In this document: in pieces, positions 12,296 through 19,232 of the stretch | How the letters are laid out: every line of letters begins with the position of its first letter | Position numbering within the stretch: the stretch's first letter is position 1 | IMG/VR virus record: IMGVR_UViG_3300030430_002883 | Span: 1,025 to 24,197 of that record | DNA from: a virus | DNA: 23,173 nt | Strand: one strand, 5' to 3' | Made by a program: the position numbers and the translations under genes | The notes under the pieces: generated by a model | The model's input: the letters and a program-made list of their open reading frames with translations, nothing else | What the model was told of the DNA's origin: nothing | The model's database searches: none

Positions 12296-12548
12296 TGGTA
12301 ATATTCACCTGCCTTGGGACTACATGGTTAAGGGTTATTACTTGGACCGTTTGGGCCAGAAGGAGAGGTTTCGTGAGACACTGGTTGGTGTAGAACTCTC
12401 GGAAATTCCAAAGGTTTTAGCAGAAACCTTAAAGCCTAGAGGGTTTCAAAAGTTCCTGCCGGATACGATAAAACTTTATGAAAACCCCAAAATAGATGAG
12501 GTCAACTTTTACAACACCTCTGGAGACGACATTGGCAAAAGAGAGTAG
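12282..12548 (+). CDS. unknown protein, second member of a tandem pair (88 aa)
   Basis: The ATG at 12282 follows the duplicated GGAGGAGA site. Residues 5-25 ('DGNIHLPWDYMVKGYYLDR') align with the previous gene's N-terminus, and 'RGFQKF', 'LYENPK' and 'FYNTSGDD' align with later parts. It is shorter because it lacks an Arg/Ser-rich insertion found in its neighbour. It is probably the ancestral-type copy that keeps its own C-terminus. It contains the ribosome site of the polymerase gene near its 3' end. Function unknown. Confidence 0.75.
   Translation: MKKCDGNIHLPWDYMVKGYYLDRLGQKERFRETLVGVELSEIPKVLAETLKPRGFQKFLPDTIKLYENPKIDEVNFYNTSGDDIGKRE
12522..12534 (+). promoter_or_regulatory. ribosome site supporting a TTG start for DNA polymerase
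   Basis: GGAG (12522-12525) lies 6 bp before the in-frame TTG at 12532. The next in-frame ATG (12571) has no ribosome site, and an upstream ATG (12496) would add a stretch that is a shadow of the previous gene. The TTG start gives a 17-bp overlap with the 12282 gene. Confidence 0.6.
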
Positions 12549-14430
12549 TCAGATCAGCTTCCTGCACCGTATGGACTTGGACACCATCGAGAAGGATTGG
12601 TTGCCGCCCGAGGTATTTCCTGATCTGCGGAACAGCGAGTACATGGCTATCGACCTCGAGACCAACGACCCGAATCTCACGACGTTGGGGCCAGGATGGG
12701 CGCGTGGTGACGGGTTCATCGTAGGTGTGGCTGTCGCTGCCGGCGACTTTGTAGGCTACTATCCCATAGCTCATGAAGGCGGGGGCAACATTCCGCAAGC
12801 CAAGGTCATGAAATGGCTGGCTGCACAGCTTGCCACGCCCGACATTCCCAAGATCATGCACAACGCCACCTACGACTCCGGCTGGCTCCGGTGGGCAGGG
12901 GTCAAGATTCAGGGCACGATCATCGATACCATGGTGGCGGCGCCGCTGCTGAACGAGAACCGGTTCAGCTACAGCCTTAACAATCTGGCACGCGACTATC
13001 TGAACGAGCGCAAGGACGAGAAGACTCTACGCGCCGCTGCGGCAGACCATGGCTTCGATCCCAAGGGGGAGATGTGGCGCCTGAACTCACGGTTTGTGGG
13101 GGCGTATGCTGAGAAAGATGCAGAGCTGACCCTCAAGCTGTGGAACATGATGCGCGTGGATCTGGAAAAGCAAAGCCTGATGGATGTGTTCAACCTAGAG
13201 ACTTCCTTGATTCCGGTGCTTTTGGACATGCGAGAGAAGGGCGTCAAGGTAGATATCAGCAAGGCCGAGGTAGCAAGAAAGAAGCTGATCGAGTCGAAAA
13301 AAGAACTGATATCAGCCATCAAACACGACACCGGTGTGAGCGTAGAGCCGTGGGTTGCGACTAGCGTAGCCAAGGTCTTCGATCATTACGGCCTGTACTA
13401 CAAGAAGACAGAAAACAACGGACAGCCGTCCTTCACCAAAGCGTTCTTGCAAGCCTGTCCGCATGAAGCTGCCGCTAAAATTTTAAGACTCCGTGAACTA
13501 GATAAGGCTAGCAATACATTTATCGATAACATCCTCAAGTTCTCACACAAGGGGCGCATCCACTGCGAGTTTCACCAGCTTCGATCTGATGATGGCGGCA
13601 CTGTCACCGGGCGCTTTTCCTCGAGCAACCCCAACCTCCAGCAGATTCCGGCGCGAGACCCAGAGATCAAAGCCATGATCCGTGGTTTGTTTGTGCCGGA
13701 TGAAGGCTGCAAGTGGGGCAGCTTTGACTACTCAAGTCAGGAGCCGAGGCTCCTTGTTCACTACTGCGCCAGCCTGAACGACAAGATGCGGCACCCGTTG
13801 ATAAAGGGCATGGTCGAGGAGTACCACAACGGTGATCCTGACTTTCATCAAATGGTGGCTGACATGGCTGAGATTGATCGCAAGCAGGCCAAGACGGTGA
13901 ATCTGGGCATCATGTACGGTATGGGTAAAGGCAAGCTGGCTCACACTCTGGACATCAGCACCGACGAGGCCACCGATCTGTTGAATCGGTATCACACAAA
14001 GGTGCCGTTTGTGAAAGGTCTGGCAGATCTGGTATCGACTCAAGCTGGCAAGCATGGACAGATACGCACCATGTCAGGGCGGTTGTGCCGGTTTGATATG
14101 TGGGAGCCAAAGACTTTTGGATACAACAAGCCTATGCCACGGGAGCAAGCCGAAAAAGAGTACGGCATGAACATCCGTAGAGCCTTCACCTACAAGGCCC
14201 TTAACAGGCTCATACAAGGCTCTGCGGCGGACCAAACGAAGGTTGCCATGGCAGAGTGCTACAAGGAGGGTTTGGTGCCGCTCCTGACCGTTCACGACGA
14301 GTTGTGTTTCAACGTCGAGTCCAAGGAGCAAGCGTCGAGAATCACAGAAATCATGGAGACCAGCACCAAACTCAAGGTGCCGAGCAAAGTAGATCAGGAG
14401 TTGGGCAGCAACTGGGGGGAAGTAGGATGA
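12532..14430 (+). CDS. polA: family A DNA polymerase with 3'-5' exonuclease (632 aa)
   Basis: The exonuclease motifs are intact: ExoI D41-L-E43, ExoII H110-N-A-T-Y-D115 and ExoIII Y192-A-E-K-D196. The polymerase motifs are motif A D399-Y-S-S-Q-E-P-R406 (catalytic Asp; Glu at the E. coli E710 position), motif B R-K-Q-A-K-x3-L458-G-x2-Y-G and motif C V-H-D589-E. There is no 5'-3' exonuclease domain, as usual for phage PolA. The position equivalent to E. coli Phe762 is Leu458. The protein replicates the phage genome with the primase and helicases upstream. Start choice (TTG) is the main uncertainty. Confidence 0.97.
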   Translation: MAKESSQISFLHRMDLDTIEKDWLPPEVFPDLRNSEYMAIDLETNDPNLTTLGPGWARGDGFIVGVAVAAGDFVGYYPIAHEGGGNIPQAKVMKWLAAQLATPDIPKIMHNATYDSGWLRWAGVKIQGTIIDTMVAAPLLNENRFSYSLNNLARDYLNERKDEKTLRAAAADHGFDPKGEMWRLNSRFVGAYAEKDAELTLKLWNMMRVDLEKQSLMDVFNLETSLIPVLLDMREKGVKVDISKAEVARKKLIESKKELISAIKHDTGVSVEPWVATSVAKVFDHYGLYYKKTENNGQPSFTKAFLQACPHEAAAKILRLRELDKASNTFIDNILKFSHKGRIHCEFHQLRSDDGGTVTGRFSSSNPNLQQIPARDPEIKAMIRGLFVPDEGCKWGSFDYSSQEPRLLVHYCASLNDKMRHPLIKGMVEEYHNGDPDFHQMVADMAEIDRKQAKTVNLGIMYGMGKGKLAHTLDISTDEATDLLNRYHTKVPFVKGLADLVSTQAGKHGQIRTMSGRLCRFDMWEPKTFGYNKPMPREQAEKEYGMNIRRAFTYKALNRLIQGSAADQTKVAMAECYKEGLVPLLTVHDELCFNVESKEQASRITEIMETSTKLKVPSKVDQELGSNWGEVG

Positions 14431-14609
14431 GCCTGAAATGTTTTGGATGCGGCGGTGACGTAATCTGGGGCGGAGATCATGACAACGAGGATGACGAGGA
14501 CTATTTCATCGTCTCAAATCTAACGTGTCAGGATTGCGGTATGTTCTATTTGATGTACCACCCGACTCCAGAGGACGAGCCTACTCCGCTAGAGCACGCA
14601 TCCTCTTAA
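14427..14609 (+). CDS. small zinc-ribbon protein (60 aa)
   Basis: The ATGA start overlaps the polymerase stop and follows GGGGGGAAG. C5-x2-C8-G-G and C34-x2-C37-G form a zinc ribbon separated by an acidic loop (DHDNEDDEDY). The opening 'LKCFGCGGDVIWGGDHD' is a phrase I recall from small proteins encoded near phage replication genes. The tail is Pro/Glu-rich. Its last 29 bp overlap, tail to tail, the lysozyme gene on the other strand. Confidence 0.8.
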   Translation: MSLKCFGCGGDVIWGGDHDNEDDEDYFIVSNLTCQDCGMFYLMYHPTPEDEPTPLEHASS

Positions 14610-15027
14610 CCAAACGCTTGGCGCGGTTAGGCACCTGGTCGTGCCAGCGGCTGTCTACCATCTCGTCTGCTGCGCGATTCCAATCACGCGCATCGACACC
14701 AGCCTTCATGCCCTTGAATTTGGACAAGCGAGGGCGCCCCATATTAAACATCATATTGGCGATGATTAACTGACACTCCTCGGGTAAGTCATCAAAGTCA
14801 GGATACAGCACCTGGCACTCGTCCAGCGTCGAGGCGATATCTAGGTTGAATACCTGACGCACGCGCTCCTCATCGACGGGCGTGCCTACGGGCTGGCCGT
14901 ACTCTGGATCGTCTTCAACCACAAGATGTCCAATCCCGTATGTAGGTAGGCCGAGGTGGTCTAGGTAAATCTCGAACTTGCAGCCTTCGTCCTCTGCAAG
15001 CTCTTCACGAAGCTGATCTTTGTTCAT
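14581..15027 (-). CDS. T4-type lysozyme / endolysin, GH24 (148 aa)
   Basis: The catalytic triad has T4 lysozyme spacing: E14 in 'DEGCKFEIY', D23, and T29 in 'LPTYGIGH' (T4: 11, 20, 26). The C-terminal lobe includes 'NMMFNMGRPRLSKFKGM' and 'WHDQVPNRAKRL', matching GH24 enzymes. It cleaves the peptidoglycan glycan backbone at lysis. There is no signal peptide or N-terminal anchor, so release should need a holin, which is not evident in the window. The ATG at 15027 overlaps the preceding stop (ATGA) and has GGAAGGA. It is the last gene of the virion block. Confidence 0.95.
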   Translation of the reverse strand: MNKDQLREELAEDEGCKFEIYLDHLGLPTYGIGHLVVEDDPEYGQPVGTPVDEERVRQVFNLDIASTLDECQVLYPDFDDLPEECQLIIANMMFNMGRPRLSKFKGMKAGVDARDWNRAADEMVDSRWHDQVPNRAKRLVKRMRALAE

Positions 15028-18000
15028 GTGGTAGTCCTTCCAAGTTGAGCAGCAAGCTGTTGTGTAGCCAAATTGCCGCCCAAAAGAATTGGTGATACTT
15101 GTCCTGCGCTAGCTGTAGCAGCAGGCGGTGATACTTGCGGAGCCGCTGTCGGTGCAGCAGCAACCGCTGTTGTTGGTGCGGGTGCAGCCGGAGCCACACT
15201 CGGAGAGACGGAAGATGTCGGAGTCAAACCTAGATCGATCTTGATCCCGCTTCTTCGACGCCCTGATCTGACTGAATCTATGTCTTGACCAAAACCCATA
15301 TTACGTTGAGATCTCTGAATCTCTCTAATGGCATCGCGTGGCAACAGATCAAAGGTTCCGTTGCGGCGCATATCTTGTATGACACTGCGTCCAATCTCGA
15401 AAGGTTCGTATTCGCCTCTCAAAAGTTTGTTGATGCCGCCGACGTTTGCGTTCTTAAGCGTGGTGCGGATCTCTCTTTCGGTCATGCCAAGAGTACGCAT
15501 ATCCTGCACCACGTTATAAAACTCGGTGAAGTTACGATATCGAGCCGCGTTAGCATCGTTGTATGCGTTCAAAAGCTGTTCACTATCAACATTCTGCCGG
15601 CGTGCAACGCTGTTGAAGATGTTTGCCGAATCCTGCCTGGCTCGTGAGAACTCAAAACCTTTGAACCTGATTGATCGTGCGGGATCGATCTCTGAACTAG
15701 AGAAACCAGACAACGCACGATTTATTTCCTCCTGAAATGTTCGCTCACGACCCATGCGATCCATGGTCGAGATTCCTGTTACCTCTTCACCGCCCATTGC
15801 TTCAGATAATCCTCGAGCAAAGCGGCTAGGTTCTAATTCACCACTGCGAACATCGATAGGAATCACGGCAGGGATCATGGCCTCAAAAACATGCGCGAAA
15901 GATTTTGCAGCTTTGTCGCCATCAGAATCTTCTGGATTGTAGACTCGTGCACCCGAGGCCGTCTTACCGCCGCCGCCACCTACCAGTGCTGCAAGCTGAG
16001 ACACACCAAGAATGTTGCTGTCACGAGGCAGCACATCACGCAGTGCCTCGGTTATGATCGCTTCGTCCGTAAAGGGTGCAACAAGTTCTGCAAAAGCCTC
16101 ATTGAATGCCTCCAGAGCGATCCTGCCTCCGCTCTTACCAAGACGCCGGCCCTCTTCAGATTTGTTCATTGCGCCGGTAACGGCACGTTCAAGCAAGTCA
16201 TACGGATTTGAATAGCTGTAATTTATATAGTCAATCGTGCCATCGTCGTTTCTTGCAACCGGAATTAGACGAGCGTTTTTCTCCCACTTTGGGGCAGCAG
16301 ATCTTTGATACGCTTCCATCTCTTCCCGTGTAACACCACTGACCGTGTAACCAAATTCAGTCAACGCATCTGGCACAACATAGAAGGTGGAACCAGCTCC
16401 GATCAAACGACGCATACCAATCTTTTGAATCTCGGCGTTGGTAGAGGCTAGCTCATCAATGCCTCGGCCAATTGTATTTATACCGGTGCGAAGGATCTCG
16501 TATGGAAAAGCGATGAAGTTACCAATCGGCAACTTACGAAGACCCTGAATGAACTCTGGTGCGAGATTGTAGTTCGGCACCGTGTTGCGAACAATCCTAG
16601 AGGCCTCTTGTTTATACGCCTCATCCAAAGTCTGACGAGTTACGTTACCTACATTTTGTACATCTGTGCGAGTCAAGAATGCCATTTGCTCTTCAGGACT
16701 CATGCCGCGAAGTGCATTGCGAAGTTTGTTTTGTTCAAACTTAAAGTTGTAGATCTTCCACAGATCATCACCCGCCTGATATGCATCAGTGGCCTTTTTG
16801 CCAACACCTGCCACAAAATTGCGGAGGTAACCATCCCCAACTCCGCTGGCTATGTTCCGTCCTGTAGAGAATCCGTTGACGAACTTGTCTGCGTTGTCAG
16901 TGTAGCCAAGACCCTCTTTGATCAATGACTGAAGTTCACGAAGCTGTGTCTGTGTGCCAACGACACCCAGCCGCTGCATGTCAGCCAGTTCTTCTGTGAC
17001 TTCTTCAGAAGTGCGGTTGAAACGCAGGTCATCAAATACCGTGCGTACCGATTCACCCAGGTTGGCTCCACGACCCACATTACCCTGTGCCAAAGCAAAC
17101 ATAGATGCAGTGGTTACGTTGCGAAGTTGTGTGACAGGTGACAAAACTGTTTTGCCAAACTGCGAGACACCTTTCATTCTAAGGAAGCCGCTGTATGTGC
17201 TGCGGAGTGCGTTTCCAAATACTCCTAAATCACCAACAACGACGCGAGTCAGATCATCATACACTCGTTGAGGAACGGCATAGCCGTGCAAAGAACCCCA
17301 CCCAGAAGCTAACTTGTCTTCCGCTTCAGGAGCCTTGTTCTTGTTGCGTGCATTGGATGGAGCGGTGCTTCCGCCGAGCACTTGATAACCGTCGTTTTCA
17401 AGCTGTTTAATCTGCGCTGGAGTCAAATCGTCTGTCTTCACAAACATCTTCGATGCAATTGAATCTGGATTACTTGCAAGCTGACGGATGTTGGCAAAGT
17501 AATCATCAACCGCACGAAACTCTGCCAGGTCTGCGATTGTGCCAATGAACGCCTCTTTTGGATCTTTGATCTCACCAAGCAAAGCCTTCTGGAACGGTTT
17601 CAAATTTTCTCGTTCCTTAAACATACCCGTCTGAAGACGATCTTTTGCGACTCGGTTGAAGGTTTTTGTCTTGTCACGATTCTTGACGCTAAACCTGTTC
17701 AAAAAGTTTTCGACAGCAAGTTTTGCCTGACCGTCTGATACTTCGCCAACAATCCGGCCTTTTTCGTCTAATCCATACTCGCTGAACTTACGACCTTGAG
17801 CGGCGGCAATGTGCTGTAGTTCCTTTTCCGCATATCGTTTGTTGGACTTGAAACCGGCAATACCTGCTTCAACTGTGGCTTCGTCCGGCTTGTACTTTGC
17901 ATCTTCAAAGATACGATAGCGGCGCCTTAGATAGCTGTTCAGATTCTTCTGGATGCTTTGACGAATCGCCTCCGCCATATCTTCACCAGCTTCTGTGGTC

Positions 18001-19232
18001 TGTCCCTCCAGACGTTTGACAAAGTCACTGCCCATGATATCGCGGCTGAGACCGTCGATTTGACCACGCATCTGTTGCACATCACGACGCACAGCCTCCG
18101 GCAACCTGTTAAGAGCCGCATCTTTGCGCTTCTGGCTGGGACTGGTCAAAAACTCTTCGATGTCGCTCATGAAGTTCTGGCGCATGAGCGAAGAGTCTTG
18201 CTTCGACATCTTGCCATATTCTTTCATGACACCGTCGAGACCATCTTCAATACGATCCAAGGTATTTGTCGCTTTGCGAATTTCTGCTTGTGCCGCACCA
18301 CCAACCAAGGATCTGGCCTCTGCCACCTCTTGAGGTAGACGGCCCTTGTATCTCAAGATCGATGCCACATCAGCGGCAGCGTTAGCAAGCCTGCCCTGTT
18401 CGATACCAAACGTGCGATTCAGTTCTGCTTCTTCAAGAACGTCAGCAGTTTTCTTGATGCCCTTTTGAACTTGACGCGCACCAGCACCCAGACCGGCTCG
18501 TACTACGGGTGAAACACCTGTAGCCTCACCGACTGCACTCACACCTCTGGCCGTAGCTCCAATAACAGCAGGTGCAACAATCGTGGCTCCGGCGCCTTCA
18601 ACACCGACCTTAACCTTGTTAACTAGGCGTCGTACAGCTTCTTCTCTGCCGCTCAAACCAACTTCTTTATCGGTTTGTGTGGGACCGCCTTCAAAAAAAT
18701 CACCAATCGTATGTGTGCCATCAGTAGCTACAGCAGCATCTGCAAGACCGGCAGCAACAACCTGTTGAGCGCCCAACGATAGTCTTTCTGTTTTTGTAAG
18801 ACCCTGACCTGGCAGTGCTGTTGCTTTGCCTGATCGAAGAGCCTTTTGCAGACGACCTGCCTTGGATAGCTTACTGACAGCACCAGCGGCGCCCAGACCA
18901 GGCACTGCAAACTGTGTGATAAGTTCTGTGGTGGTGCCCACAACTCCTGTGGGGTCAAGACCCTCTTCGCCAAACACCGCCCTAAGACCAGGCACCTTAC
19001 CAAAGCCACGGCGCAAATCATCTGCGGCATCTGTGACCTTGGACGAATAATCCGTATCTGCAATCAGATCTATGCCGCTTGCTCCAAGCTCGGCGATACC
19101 TTGAACAGCACCAATGCCACCAGAAAGCACGCCCTCCACCGCTTCGATGATTACACCTTCGTCGGCAGGATCCCTGTCGGCTCGTTCAAAAGCCTTCTTG
19201 TCGCTTTCTGAAAGTCCGAGATCTATCTTCAT
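15024..19232 (-). CDS. large virion (internal/DNA-ejection type) protein (1402 aa)
   Basis: The size, composition and position suggest the large internal or ejection protein of a podovirus-like particle, as gp16 is in T7; the sequence itself gives no named domain. The N-terminal 250 residues contain Gly/Ala-rich, weakly hydrophobic helices (VEGVLSGGIGAVQGIAELG; GVVGTTTELITQFAVPGLGAAG). The centre is long and helical, and 'LSPVTQLRNVTTASMFALA' and 'PEFIQGLRKLPIGNFIAFPYE' resemble large proteins of uncultured marine phages. The last 70 residues are Pro/Ala/Thr/Ser-rich. The motif KIDLGL occurs at residues 2-7 and again at 1331-1336. No transglycosylase motif was found. The ATG at 19232 lacks a good ribosome site, so translation probably relies on coupling. 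Confidence 0.8.
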   Translation of the reverse strand: MKIDLGLSESDKKAFERADRDPADEGVIIEAVEGVLSGGIGAVQGIAELGASGIDLIADTDYSSKVTDAADDLRRGFGKVPGLRAVFGEEGLDPTGVVGTTTELITQFAVPGLGAAGAVSKLSKAGRLQKALRSGKATALPGQGLTKTERLSLGAQQVVAAGLADAAVATDGTHTIGDFFEGGPTQTDKEVGLSGREEAVRRLVNKVKVGVEGAGATIVAPAVIGATARGVSAVGEATGVSPVVRAGLGAGARQVQKGIKKTADVLEEAELNRTFGIEQGRLANAAADVASILRYKGRLPQEVAEARSLVGGAAQAEIRKATNTLDRIEDGLDGVMKEYGKMSKQDSSLMRQNFMSDIEEFLTSPSQKRKDAALNRLPEAVRRDVQQMRGQIDGLSRDIMGSDFVKRLEGQTTEAGEDMAEAIRQSIQKNLNSYLRRRYRIFEDAKYKPDEATVEAGIAGFKSNKRYAEKELQHIAAAQGRKFSEYGLDEKGRIVGEVSDGQAKLAVENFLNRFSVKNRDKTKTFNRVAKDRLQTGMFKERENLKPFQKALLGEIKDPKEAFIGTIADLAEFRAVDDYFANIRQLASNPDSIASKMFVKTDDLTPAQIKQLENDGYQVLGGSTAPSNARNKNKAPEAEDKLASGWGSLHGYAVPQRVYDDLTRVVVGDLGVFGNALRSTYSGFLRMKGVSQFGKTVLSPVTQLRNVTTASMFALAQGNVGRGANLGESVRTVFDDLRFNRTSEEVTEELADMQRLGVVGTQTQLRELQSLIKEGLGYTDNADKFVNGFSTGRNIASGVGDGYLRNFVAGVGKKATDAYQAGDDLWKIYNFKFEQNKLRNALRGMSPEEQMAFLTRTDVQNVGNVTRQTLDEAYKQEASRIVRNTVPNYNLAPEFIQGLRKLPIGNFIAFPYEILRTGINTIGRGIDELASTNAEIQKIGMRRLIGAGSTFYVVPDALTEFGYTVSGVTREEMEAYQRSAAPKWEKNARLIPVARNDDGTIDYINYSYSNPYDLLERAVTGAMNKSEEGRRLGKSGGRIALEAFNEAFAELVAPFTDEAIITEALRDVLPRDSNILGVSQLAALVGGGGGKTASGARVYNPEDSDGDKAAKSFAHVFEAMIPAVIPIDVRSGELEPSRFARGLSEAMGGEEVTGISTMDRMGRERTFQEEINRALSGFSSSEIDPARSIRFKGFEFSRARQDSANIFNSVARRQNVDSEQLLNAYNDANAARYRNFTEFYNVVQDMRTLGMTEREIRTTLKNANVGGINKLLRGEYEPFEIGRSVIQDMRRNGTFDLLPRDAIREIQRSQRNMGFGQDIDSVRSGRRRSGIKIDLGLTPTSSVSPSVAPAAPAPTTAVAAAPTAAPQVSPPAATASAGQVSPILLGGNLATQQLAAQLGRTTT

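Noticed and set aside
12496-12531. ATG at 12496 as the DNA polymerase start
   Set aside because: It would add residues that are a second-frame shadow of the preceding gene, and the TTG at 12532 has a properly spaced GGAG site.
15073-19063. Several plus-strand open frames opposite the 1402-aa gene
   Set aside because: They are short, lack ribosome sites and have unbalanced compositions typical of frames antisense to an Ala/Gly-rich gene.
15024-19232. Lytic transglycosylase domain in the large virion protein
   Set aside because: I searched for the catalytic Glu-Ser and G-L-M-Q type motifs and did not see them in a consistent arrangement.
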